Origin: Mycobacterium basiliense | Lineage (GTDB): Bacteria > Actinomycetota > Actinomycetes > Mycobacteriales > Mycobacteriaceae | Direction: 5' to 3' | NCBI RefSeq assembly: GCF_900292015.1 | Contig: NZ_LR130759.1 | Location: forward strand, 434,001-498,000 | DNA length: 64,000 bases | Shown here: in pieces, positions 56,637 through 64,000 of the stretch | Layout: each line of letters begins with the position of its first letter | Position numbering within the stretch: the stretch's first letter is position 1 | The notes under the pieces: model-generated | The model's database searches: none | Seen by the model: only the letters and a program-made list of their open reading frames with translations | Told to the model about the DNA's origin: nothing | Made by a program: the position numbers and the translations under genes

Positions 56637-56930
56637 ATGAGCCTATTGGACGCGCACATTCCGCAATTGGTGGCCTCGCAGTCGGCGTTTGCCGCCAAAG
56701 CGGGGCTGATGCGGCACACGATCGGCCAGGCCGAGCAGGCGGCGATGTCGGCTCAGGCATTTCATCAGGGTGAATCGTCGGCGGCCTTTCAAGCCTCCCA
56801 CGCGCGTTTCGTGGAGGTAGCGGCCAGGGTCAACGCGTTGCTGGATATTGCACAGGCGAACTTGGGCGACGCTGCCGGCACCTACGTCGCCGCCGATTCC
56901 GCAGCCGCATCGACCTACACCGCGTTCTGA
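56637..56930 (+). CDS. esxG: ESX-3 secreted protein EsxG
   Basis: The 97-residue protein is the EsxG subunit of the EsxG-EsxH heterodimer, a helical hairpin. It begins [23 protein letters not shown] and has [11 protein letters not shown] at the turn (no WxG, as usual for EsxG). It ends [18 protein letters not shown] precedes the ATG at 8-base spacing. Secreted through EccC3 and needed for zinc and iron uptake and for blocking ESCRT-dependent phagosome maturation in M. tuberculosis (Rv0287). It lies 28 bases before esxH. Confidence 0.96.
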   Translation: MSLLDAHIPQLVASQSAFAAKAGLMRHTIGQAEQAAMSAQAFHQGESSAAFQASHARFVEVAARVNALLDIAQANLGDAAGTYVAADSAAASTYTAF

Positions 56931-56958
56931 CCCGCACGGACAACCGAAAGGCTTTGTG

Positions 56959-57249
56959 ATGTCGCAGATTATGTACAACTACCCGGCGATGCTGGCGCAC
57001 GCCGGAGACATGGCGGGATACGCCGGCACCATGCAGGGGCTAGGCGCAGATATCTCCGCCGAGCAGGCCGCATTGTCGAGCGCCTGGCAGGGTGACACCG
57101 GAATGACATACCAAGCGTGGCAGGCGCAATGGAACCAGGCCATGGAAGACTTGGTGCGCGCCTATCAGTCGATGGCCACTACCCATGAAGCCAACACGGT
57201 GGCAATGATGGGACGTGACCAGGCCGAAGCCGCCAAATGGGGCGGCTAG
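56959..57249 (+). CDS. esxH: ESX-3 secreted protein EsxH (TB10.4)
   Basis: The 96-residue WXG100 protein has [18 protein letters not shown] at the start, [13 protein letters not shown] (WxG at 43-45) and the [11 protein letters not shown] segment near the end. It forms the complex with EsxG. The four zinc ligands described in M. tuberculosis EsxH are His14, His70, His76 and Glu77; here residue 70 is Gln (codon CAG, in RAYQSM), while His14, His76 and Glu77 are kept. ATG at 56959 gives the known 96-residue length, and the same-frame extension upstream (to 56848) is not real. A key antigen (TB10.4). Confidence 0.96.
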   Translation: MSQIMYNYPAMLAHAGDMAGYAGTMQGLGADISAEQAALSSAWQGDTGMTYQAWQAQWNQAMEDLVRAYQSMATTHEANTVAMMGRDQAEAAKWGG

Positions 57250-57257
57250 TCCGTTAA

Positions 57258-58145
57258 ATGCGTTCCGAGCCAAACGCTGTCGAACTGACGGTCGATAACG
57301 CCTGGTTTATCGCCGAAACCATTGGAGCGGGCAGTTTTCCGTGGGTGTTGGCGATCACCACACCCTATTCCGATGGTGCACAACGAGGTGCGTTCCTCGA
57401 CCGGCAGCGAGACGAGTTGATCCAGCTGGGTCTGTTGTCGCCAGATGGTGCCGTTAACGCGGCGGTCGCCGACTGGATCAAGGTGGTGTGCTTCCCCGAC
57501 CGATGGCTGGATCTGCGTTACGTGGGTCCTGGCTCGGCCGACGGGACGGACAATCTGCTGCGGGGCATCGTTGCGCAACGCGCCGGGACGGCTGGCAATG
57601 CTGGCCGGGCCTTCAATACCGTGGTTGCGCTGCGCAGCGCCCAGCTGATCACCTTTACGGCAATGGATATCGACGACCCAAGGGCGCTGGTTCCGGTTCT
57701 TGGCGTTGGGCTTTCGCATCGACCGCCGGCACAGTTCGAGGAGTTCAACATGCCGATGCGGGTCGGTGCGCGCGCCGATGATCGGTTGCGGGCCGGTACG
57801 CCGCTACCGGAGGTGCTGGACTACTTGGGGATCCCCGCCTCGGCCCGCCCGGTGGTGGAGGCGGTCTTCTCTGGGCCGCGCAGCTACGTCGAGATCGTCG
57901 CCGGCTGCAACCGCGACGGTCAGCACGCCACCACCGAGGTCGGTTTGAGCATTGTCGACAGCACAGCCGGTCGGGTGCTCGTCAGTCCGTCGCGGGCATT
58001 CGACGGCGAGTGGGTGTCCACGTTTAGCCCGGGGACAGCATTTGCGACGGCGGTCGCGATCGAGCAACTCACCGCCAACCTGCCGGATGGGCAATGGTTT
58101 CCCAACCAGCGGCTGTCCCGGGACTTCTCCGGACAATCCTTATAG
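57258..58145 (+). CDS. espG3: ESX-3 PE/PPE chaperone EspG3
   Basis: The 295-residue cytosolic protein is an EspG chaperone with the mixed alpha-beta fold, starting [23 protein letters not shown]. Conserved features are [12 protein letters not shown] and [13 protein letters not shown]. EspG3 binds the PPE4 hydrophobic tip of the PE5-PPE4 pair and keeps it soluble for ESX-3. It starts 8 bases after esxH. Length fits Rv0289 (295). Downstream, eccD3 begins 71 bases after its stop; the longer eccD3 frames overlapping this gene should not be used. Confidence 0.95.
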   Translation: MRSEPNAVELTVDNAWFIAETIGAGSFPWVLAITTPYSDGAQRGAFLDRQRDELIQLGLLSPDGAVNAAVADWIKVVCFPDRWLDLRYVGPGSADGTDNLLRGIVAQRAGTAGNAGRAFNTVVALRSAQLITFTAMDIDDPRALVPVLGVGLSHRPPAQFEEFNMPMRVGARADDRLRAGTPLPEVLDYLGIPASARPVVEAVFSGPRSYVEIVAGCNRDGQHATTEVGLSIVDSTAGRVLVSPSRAFDGEWVSTFSPGTAFATAVAIEQLTANLPDGQWFPNQRLSRDFSGQSL

Positions 58146-58216
58146 CGACCTCATTACAACCAGAAAGAGAACATGATGTCCCAGCAACGGCACCAGCGTG
58201 CTTGGAGGGTCCAGTG

Positions 58217-59635
58217 ATGTCGGGCACTGTGATGCCGATCGTCCGCGTCGCCATTCTCGCGGAGAGCCGGTTGACGGAAATGGCCTTACCCGCGGGGCTG
58301 CCGCTGCGTGAAATCCTGCCAGCGGTACAGCGTTTGGTGATTCCCGCGGCGGACGGCGGCGATATCGGAGAATCCGACTTCGGTGCGGCCGCGCACCTGA
58401 GCTTGGCGCCAATCGGTGGAGCGCCGTTCAGCCTGGATGCCAGCCTGGACACCGTCGGAGTCGTCGATGGTGATCTGCTGGCATTGCAGCCGGTGCCCGT
58501 GGGTCCGGCCGCGCCGGGAATCGTCGAGGACATCGCCGATGCCGCCATGATTTTCTCGAGCTCTAGGCTCAAGCCCTGGGACACACCCCATATCCAGCGC
58601 GGAGCGCTGGCTGCGGTGATCGGTGTGGCGCTCGTGGCGTCCGGCCTGGCGGTTACCTATCGAGCGGTCACCGGCGCGTTGGCGGGGGTGATTACCGTCG
58701 GCGCGATCGCGGCCGCGCTGGCGGTGGCCGGTCTGCTGGCCACCACCCGTTCGGCACGAACGGGCACCGCACTGTCGATTGCCGCACTGGCGCCCGTCGC
58801 CGCCGCGTTGGCGTTGGCGGTTCCCGGTACGTTCGGAGCTGCGCAGGTGATGCTTGCGGCCGCGGGGGTAACCGCCTGGTCGCTGATCTCGCTGATGGTG
58901 CCCAGCGCGGAACGAGAGCGCGTCGTCGCCTTCTTCACCGCGACCGCGGTGGTCGGGGCGGGGATTTTGCTGGCGGCCGGTGCCGAATTGCTTTGGCAAT
59001 TACCGATACTGAGTCTGGGCTGTGGGCTGATTGTGGCCGCCTTGCTGGTTACCATTCAGGCGGCTCAGTTGTCGGCGCTGTGGGCGCGGTTCCCGTTGCC
59101 GGTGATCCCGGCCCCGGGTGATCCCACTCCGTCGGCCCCGTCGCTGCGAGTGCTCGAAGACCTGCCGCGCCGGGTGCGGGTCAGCGACGCCCATCAAAGC
59201 GGCTTCGTTGCTGCCGCTGTGCTGCTTAGTGTCTTGGGATCAGTGGCCATCGCGTTGCGCCCCGAGACCTTGAGCGCTGCGGGCTGGTATGTGGTGGCGG
59301 CCACGGCGGCCACCGCCACGCTACGGGCCCGGATCTGGGATTCGGCCGCGTGTAAGGCATGGTTGCTTGCTCAGCCCTACCTGGTGACCGGTGTGCTGCT
59401 GGGGCTCTACACTGCCACCGGACGCTACGGTGCGGCATTCGGCGTGCTGGCGGTGCTCGTCGTGCTCATGCTGGCCTGGGTGGTGGTAGCGCTGAACCCG
59501 CAGATCGCCTCGCCGGACAGCTATTCGTTGCCGCTGCGCCGCCTGCTGGGGTTTGTCGCCGCCGGCCTGGACGCGTCGCTTATCCCCGTCATGGCCTATC
59601 TGGTCGGTCTGTTCAGCTGGGTGCTCAATCGATGA
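58217..59635 (+). CDS. eccD3: ESX-3 membrane channel component EccD3
   Basis: The 472-residue protein begins with a cytosolic ubiquitin-like domain (about 1-95, IVRVAILAESRLTEMALPAGLPLREILPAVQRL). Eleven membrane helices follow (about 115-470), forming the pore-like EccD dimer. ATG at 58217, behind GGAGGGTCCAGTG, gives exactly the length of Rv0290; an upstream frame to 58094 lies in espG3 and is unlikely. It overlaps mycP3 by 4 bases (ATGA). Very hydrophobic, with Ala/Val-rich helices such as AALAVAGLLATT and LIVAALLVTIQAA. Confidence 0.95.
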   Translation: MSGTVMPIVRVAILAESRLTEMALPAGLPLREILPAVQRLVIPAADGGDIGESDFGAAAHLSLAPIGGAPFSLDASLDTVGVVDGDLLALQPVPVGPAAPGIVEDIADAAMIFSSSRLKPWDTPHIQRGALAAVIGVALVASGLAVTYRAVTGALAGVITVGAIAAALAVAGLLATTRSARTGTALSIAALAPVAAALALAVPGTFGAAQVMLAAAGVTAWSLISLMVPSAERERVVAFFTATAVVGAGILLAAGAELLWQLPILSLGCGLIVAALLVTIQAAQLSALWARFPLPVIPAPGDPTPSAPSLRVLEDLPRRVRVSDAHQSGFVAAAVLLSVLGSVAIALRPETLSAAGWYVVAATAATATLRARIWDSAACKAWLLAQPYLVTGVLLGLYTATGRYGAAFGVLAVLVVLMLAWVVVALNPQIASPDSYSLPLRRLLGFVAAGLDASLIPVMAYLVGLFSWVLNR

Positions 59636-61038
59636 ACCGTGCCGTAGCGGCCTGCCTCACCGCAGCTCTGACTGCTTTCGGGACGGGCACCAGCTGGTCG
59701 GTTCCGTCGGCGCTGGCGATCACCCCACCGGTGGTAGACGATGCCGCAGAACCGCCGAGCGGAGCACCGGGTCCGGTGCAACCGATGGAGCAACGCGGTG
59801 CATGCAGCGTTTCCGGACTCATTGCGGGTACCGACACCAACGTGGCGTCGCCCAGCCAGGCGATGCTGAATTTGCCTGCAGCATGGCGCTTTTCCAGAGG
59901 CGAGGGCCAGCTGGTAGCAATCATCGACACCGGGGTGCAGCCGGGTCCGCGGTTGCCGAATGTCGATCCCGGCGGTGACTTCGTGGATTCGACGGACGGC
60001 CTGACCGATTGCGACGGACACGGCACGCTGGTCGCCGGGGTGGTCGCGGGGCAGCCCGGCGACGACGGCTTCTCCGGAGTTGCGCCCGCGGCGCGGTTGC
60101 TGTCCATCAGGGTGACCTCGGCAAAGTTCTCTGCGCGCACGCCGGGTGGTGATCCCATGCTGGCGCGGGCATCTGTGGACGTCGCCGCGCTGGGTCGCGC
60201 GGTCGTGCGTGCGGCCGACCTGGGTGCCCGGGTGATCAACATTTCCGCGATAACCTGTCTGCCCGCTGATCGGTCCATCGACCAGACCGCGCTCGGCGCG
60301 GCGATCCGGTATGCGGCCGTGCAGAAGGACGCGGTGATCGTGGCTGCGGCCGGGAACAGCGGGGCCACCGGCTCGGTCGCCGGTGGCTCGTGCGAGTCCA
60401 ATCCGCTAACCGATCTGAGCCACCCGGACGATCCACGAAACTGGGCGGGTGTTACGTCGGTTTCCATCCCGTCCTGGTGGCAGCCCTACGTGCTGTCGGT
60501 GGCCTCGCTGACACCCGACGGGCAGCCGTCGAAGTTCACCATGGCCGGGCCCTGGGTCGGCATCGCTGCACCCGGTGAAAACATTGTTTCGGTGAGCAAT
60601 GCGGACGGAGGCGGGCTGGCCAACGGCCTGCCCGACGATCACCAGCAGCTGGTTCCGCTCAGCGGCACCAGCTACGCCGCCGGCTATGTCTCCGGCGTCG
60701 CGGCGCTACTCCGCAGCAAATACCCCGAGCTGTCCGCGACCGAGGTGGTACACCGCATCGTCGCCACCGCCCACAATGGTGCCAGGGACCCGTCCAACGT
60801 GGTCGGTGCCGGCAACCTGGATCCGGTGGCCGCACTCACCTGGCAGTTGCCCGGTCCGAAGACAGGGGCCGATCCTGATGCGGCACAAGCGAAACCGGTT
60901 GCGGTTCCGCCGAAGCCGGCACCGCAGGACACCACCGGAAGAACTGTCGCATTCGCCGGAGCCGCCGCGCTGACGTTATTGGTCGTGATCACGGCAGCGA
61001 GTGTGGCGATAGTGCGCCGACGAAAGGAGCCGGTGTGA
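59632..61038 (+). CDS. mycP3: ESX-3 subtilisin-like protease mycosin-3
   Basis: The 468-residue serine protease has an N-terminal signal peptide (AACLTAALTAFGTGTSWSV). The catalytic triad is Asp in LVAIIDTGVQPG, His in DCDGHGTLVAGVV and Ser in PLSGTSYAAGYVSG. A C-terminal membrane anchor (AAALTLLVVITAASVAIV) precedes a basic tail RRRKEP. Mycosins are anchored outside the membrane and stabilise the ESX complex; MycP3 is essential in M. tuberculosis. ATG lies in the eccD3 stop. Longer upstream frames (from 59359) are within eccD3. Length compares with Rv0291 (461). A Pro-rich segment follows the signal peptide. Confidence 0.95.
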   Translation: MNRAVAACLTAALTAFGTGTSWSVPSALAITPPVVDDAAEPPSGAPGPVQPMEQRGACSVSGLIAGTDTNVASPSQAMLNLPAAWRFSRGEGQLVAIIDTGVQPGPRLPNVDPGGDFVDSTDGLTDCDGHGTLVAGVVAGQPGDDGFSGVAPAARLLSIRVTSAKFSARTPGGDPMLARASVDVAALGRAVVRAADLGARVINISAITCLPADRSIDQTALGAAIRYAAVQKDAVIVAAAGNSGATGSVAGGSCESNPLTDLSHPDDPRNWAGVTSVSIPSWWQPYVLSVASLTPDGQPSKFTMAGPWVGIAAPGENIVSVSNADGGGLANGLPDDHQQLVPLSGTSYAAGYVSGVAALLRSKYPELSATEVVHRIVATAHNGARDPSNVVGAGNLDPVAALTWQLPGPKTGADPDAAQAKPVAVPPKPAPQDTTGRTVAFAGAAALTLLVVITAASVAIVRRRKEPV

Positions 61039-62048
61039 GCTCAAATCGATCAATTCCCTGGCCAGGCACAGGAAGAATCACCCTGGCGTTGCTGGCGGTG
61101 GTACCGGCGGTGATGGCCTATCCGTGGCACTCCGCCCGCAGCTATTGGCTGATCGGCATCGCCGCCGCGGTGGCGATCCTGTTGTTCGGCTGGTGGCGCG
61201 GACTGTACTTCACCACGATCCTGCGGCGCCGCCTGGCGATGATGCGCCGAAAGCCGTCCACCCCCGGCTCGGCTACCGACGTGCGCACCGCGGTGGTACT
61301 CAGGGTCGAGCCGTTGGCCTCCGACCGTGACGTGCTTCCGCTGCCGTTGCTGGCCCGGTACCTGCATTGTTATGGCATCCGGGCCGACACGGTCCGAATC
61401 ACCAGCCGTACCAACGGATCAGGCGAACTTTCAACCTGGATCGGGTTGACCATGTCGGCGGCCGACAACCTGGCCGCGTTGCGGGCACGCTCAGCACGCA
61501 TCCCGTTGCACGACACCGCTCAGGTGACCGCCCGTCGGCTCGCTGATCACCTGCGCGAAATCGGCTGGGAGGTCACCACGGTCGCTGCCGATGACGTGCC
61601 ACAGGTGGTTGTCGCCGAATCCCGCGAAACGTGGCGCGCGGTCCGGCAAGGCGATTCGGATTTTGTTGCGGCATACCGCGTTAGCGTGGATGATGCGTTG
61701 GCTGAAAGGCTGGATGAGGTCCGGTCGAATCCGGCCCTCGAGACTTGGACGGCGCTGGAGATCGCTGATCCCAGCCGGTCGGGAACCCGCTACACGGTGG
61801 CGGCGGCGTGCGCATTTCGGACCGACACACCACCCGATGGGGCGGCACCGCTGAATGGCCTGACGCTGCAACGCGGAAGTCAGTTGCCGGCGCTCATGGC
61901 ATTGTGGCCATCATCGACGCAGCGACTTGACGGACACACCGATGCGCCGGCAGGTCTGCTCACGCGAGTGGTGTGGCCCAACCCGGCCGCTGGGGCACAC
62001 CGCGAGCAGCTCACTTCGGCGGCAACGCAGGCAGCTAGTCAAGCATGA
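61035..62048 (+). CDS. eccE3: ESX-3 core component EccE3
   Basis: The 337-residue protein has two close membrane helices near the N-terminus (about 11-31 and 37-54, TLALLAVVPAVMAYPW and YWLIGIAAAVAILLFGWW) and a cytosolic domain with the EccE fold. It is the last gene of the ESX-3 operon and completes the EccBCDE membrane complex. GTG at 61035 overlaps the mycP3 stop by 4 bases. Length fits Rv0292 (331). Its last 14 bases overlap the end of the oppositely transcribed Rv0293c-like gene. Confidence 0.93.
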   Translation: MSSNRSIPWPGTGRITLALLAVVPAVMAYPWHSARSYWLIGIAAAVAILLFGWWRGLYFTTILRRRLAMMRRKPSTPGSATDVRTAVVLRVEPLASDRDVLPLPLLARYLHCYGIRADTVRITSRTNGSGELSTWIGLTMSAADNLAALRARSARIPLHDTAQVTARRLADHLREIGWEVTTVAADDVPQVVVAESRETWRAVRQGDSDFVAAYRVSVDDALAERLDEVRSNPALETWTALEIADPSRSGTRYTVAAACAFRTDTPPDGAAPLNGLTLQRGSQLPALMALWPSSTQRLDGHTDAPAGLLTRVVWPNPAAGAHREQLTSAATQAASQA

Positions 62049-63255
62049 GGCCGTTGAGGAACGCGGTCATCCGGCGCAAATAGTCCAGCTGGCTCACGTG
62101 CACGACGTGGCTGCCGGGGAACCAGTGCAGAGCGCAACGGTCCCAATGCTCCCAGAGCGTAACGGCGTGATCCGGCGGTGCCATGCGATCACCGAGACCG
62201 GTGATGATCATCCGGCGTTGCACGGGCAGCAGCGGTCGGTAGTTCAGGGGGCCGTGGTAGGCCAGCCCGGCGTTCAATTCTTCGCGACTGATCTTCGAAA
62301 GCAGCAGGCCCAGCCTGACGAGTTTGCTGGCCGGGAACCACTGGTCGAACAGGTCCGCGGGGGTGACGACGGGACAGTTGGGGATGACGGCTTCGAGCCG
62401 GTTTTCGACAGACGCCACCAGCGCGGAGGTGTAGCCGCCCAGCGATATGCCGGTCAGCGCGATGCGTTGCACTCCGGTGTGCTGCAGGTAGTCCAGAATT
62501 GACCGAAAGTCGTGTACGGCCTGGGCCATCGACTCGGCGAACCCACTCAACCCGCTGGAGAAGTAGCCGTACCCGCTGAACGGGGAGAATTTCTCGGCTC
62601 GTTTGCCGTGAAACGGCAAGGTGTACAACAGGACGTCGTAGCCGGCTCGGTAATACCACGGCAGCGAAAAAAACAACCCGTTAAGCAGGTATGACGACCC
62701 CATGAAGCCGTGGATCACGCACAGCGTGGGGCGTGGCCCGTCATGGTGGCGCCAGTGCTGGGCGCGCACGATGTTGTTGGCCGTCAGTGTGCTCCAACGC
62801 TTGCGCATACCGGGGTTGATCGCACGGAAACTGCTGGCGAACGCGATGTTGTCGACGGTACCGTGGGCGATCCACTCGGCGAGCGGGCTGGCAGGGCGCG
62901 ACGAGACGTGCGGCAATTCGGTTGGCGCCGGAAACGACTTCGCCGGATCATGTTCGGCGCCGAGTTCGGCATAAAACATCAGATTGCTACGTTCGCTGCC
63001 GGAGTCGACCCGGCAGAGCGCGGTTGCGACGACGGCCGGTGCCACCGTCGTAGAGAGCGCCGATGACACCGCGGTGCGCAGTGCGATATCGCTGACTGCT
63101 GATGCGTCCACGACTATGCGTTGCCGCAACGATAGCGCAGAGCTTGGCGGTAGACCCTCGGTACCGGCGTCGCCGCCGGGCACATCGGGAATCGGGACTG
63201 GTGGATCGATTGGATCGGCTTTCGACGTCCCCGACACCCCCGAAATCTCAGACAT
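62035..63255 (-). CDS. Alpha/beta hydrolase, ABHD18-like (Rv0293c-like)
   Basis: The 406-residue protein is an alpha/beta hydrolase. The oxyanion segment is CVIHGFMGSSYLLNG, the nucleophile elbow IALTGISLGGYTSALVAS (GxSxG), the acid in GLGDRMAPPDHAV and the catalytic His in FPGSHVVHVSQ. No signal peptide or lipobox is evident at the start MSEISGVSG; the first 60 residues are disordered. Length fits Rv0293c (400). The stop overlaps the eccE3 end by 14 bases. A role in ESX-3 is not established; its position at the end of the locus is conserved in M. tuberculosis. Confidence 0.85.
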   Translation of the reverse strand: MSEISGVSGTSKADPIDPPVPIPDVPGGDAGTEGLPPSSALSLRQRIVVDASAVSDIALRTAVSSALSTTVAPAVVATALCRVDSGSERSNLMFYAELGAEHDPAKSFPAPTELPHVSSRPASPLAEWIAHGTVDNIAFASSFRAINPGMRKRWSTLTANNIVRAQHWRHHDGPRPTLCVIHGFMGSSYLLNGLFFSLPWYYRAGYDVLLYTLPFHGKRAEKFSPFSGYGYFSSGLSGFAESMAQAVHDFRSILDYLQHTGVQRIALTGISLGGYTSALVASVENRLEAVIPNCPVVTPADLFDQWFPASKLVRLGLLLSKISREELNAGLAYHGPLNYRPLLPVQRRMIITGLGDRMAPPDHAVTLWEHWDRCALHWFPGSHVVHVSQLDYLRRMTAFLNGLMLD

Positions 63256-63406
63256 CCCTTTGATGGTATCCCGGCGATATCACCGAGCGGTGAAGGTTTC
63301 GACAGTATCGTCAATTTTTCGCCCGTCGGGAAGGCGTTCGGAACGTCATGAGTAATAGGTTTGTCCTATGACACCCGACTTGCGCCGGTGTTGAGGGAGG
63401 ACCGAA

Positions 63407-64000
63407 ATGTGGGATCCGGACGTCTACCTGGCCTTTGCTGACGATCGGAGCCGTCCGTTCTACGACTTGATGTCGCGGGTGGGCGCCGATCGGCCGCGCC
63501 GGGTGGTTGATCTCGGTTGCGGACCGGGCAACCTGACCCGACACCTGTCGCGGCGCTGGCCGAGTGCCACCATCGAGGCATGGGACAGCTCACCCCAGAT
63601 GGTGGCCGCCGCCCGCGAACGTGGAATTGACGCCACCACCGGTGACTTGCGGAACTGGACTCCCCAGCCCGACACCGACGTTGTGATCAGCAACGCGGCG
63701 CTGCACTGGGTACCTGAGCACTCCGACCTGCTGGTCCGGTGGGTCGATGAGTTGCCCGCCGGCTCATGGCTCGCGATTCAGGTTCCGGGTAACTTCGAAA
63801 CACCCTCGCACGCCGTTGTACGCGCGCTGGCGCGGCGCGAACCGTACGCAAAGCTGATGCGCGATATACCGTTTCGGGTGGGTGCCGTGGTCCACTCACC
63901 GGCCCATTACGCCAATCTGTTGATGGATGCCGGATGTAAAGTCGATGCCTGGGAGACCACGTATCTGCACCAGCTCAGCGGAGAGCACCCGGTACTGGAA
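63407..64000 (+). CDS. tam: Trans-aconitate 2-methyltransferase Tam, N-terminal part
   Basis: The frame runs from ATG 63407 (behind GGGAGGACCGAA) to the window end, 198 codons of an expected 260 or so. The SAM-binding motif [15 protein letters not shown] (about 34-48) and the acidic loop [13 protein letters not shown] follow the class I methyltransferase fold. [11 protein letters not shown] and [15 protein letters not shown] are typical of trans-aconitate methyltransferases, which methylate trans-aconitate, an inhibitor of aconitase. The last codons and stop lie outside the window. It corresponds to Rv0294 and diverges from the hydrolase gene across about 150 bases. Confidence 0.93.
   Translation, partial: MWDPDVYLAFADDRSRPFYDLMSRVGADRPRRVVDLGCGPGNLTRHLSRRWPSATIEAWDSSPQMVAAARERGIDATTGDLRNWTPQPDTDVVISNAALHWVPEHSDLLVRWVDELPAGSWLAIQVPGNFETPSHAVVRALARREPYAKLMRDIPFRVGAVVHSPAHYANLLMDAGCKVDAWETTYLHQLSGEHPVLE

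Noticed and set aside
59359..59631. 91-residue N-terminal extension of MycP3
   Set aside because: It lies inside eccD3 in another frame. The ATG at 59632 begins a proper signal peptide.

Overview
The window is a high-GC, gene-dense stretch of chromosome from a slow-growing Mycobacterium. Its gene content and order match the lpqI (Rv0237) to tam (Rv0294) segment of Mycobacterium tuberculosis, from memory of the H37Rv map. It is not a tuberculosis-complex sequence. Several H37Rv genes are missing at their expected positions: vapBC24, cobU-cobQ1-PPE2, oplA, Rv0268c and vapC25. Several genes are present that I do not recall there: a ClC channel, a radical SAM enzyme, a PEP-mutase-like enzyme, a D-2-hydroxyacid dehydrogenase and a four-helix membrane protein. 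A relative such as M. kansasii or one of the tuberculosis-associated environmental species fits best; I cannot name the species.

Layout: 1-2540 holds the lpqI tail, a TetR regulator, a ClC protein and a decayed YVTN fragment. 2556-8391 is a fatty-acid block (htdX-fabG4, fadA2, fadE5). 8916-12411 holds a flavin reductase, a radical SAM-MFS pair and a 51-residue small gene. 12469-16381 is the Sdh1 succinate dehydrogenase operon plus a small gene. 16509-17794 holds a PEP-mutase-like protein and the stress chaperone Hsp (Acr2). 18011-30284 is mainly nitrogen metabolism: nirBD, narK3 and narU, with uroporphyrinogen-III synthase-like and ferrochelatase-like genes that could supply siroheme, interspersed with aac(2')-Ic, two 5-oxoprolinase subunits and an iron-siderophore binding lipoprotein. 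30293-41216 returns to lipid metabolism and regulators: a LigD-like polymerase, fadD2, fadE6, a TetR-hydrolase-dehydrogenase group and Rv0274-Rv0276. 41251-62048 is a PE_PGRS gene and the ESX-3 type VII secretion locus (PPE3, Rv0281, eccA3 to eccE3). 62035-64000 holds an alpha/beta hydrolase and the start of tam.

How it works together: ESX-3 secretes EsxG-EsxH and PE5-PPE4 and supports iron and zinc acquisition. Two Zur-type boxes (before PPE3 and before eccA3) and an IdeR-type box (before eccA3) are readable, consistent with metal control. The IdeR-type box lies inside a 33-codon reading frame that ends four bases before eccA3. EsxH has Gln at position 70, where M. tuberculosis EsxH has a zinc-binding His. 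In the fatty-acid block, similar 16-bp inverted repeats precede the TetR gene, fabG4/fadA2 and fadE5, suggesting one local regulon. The least explained element is the radical SAM-MFS pair at 9640-12207.
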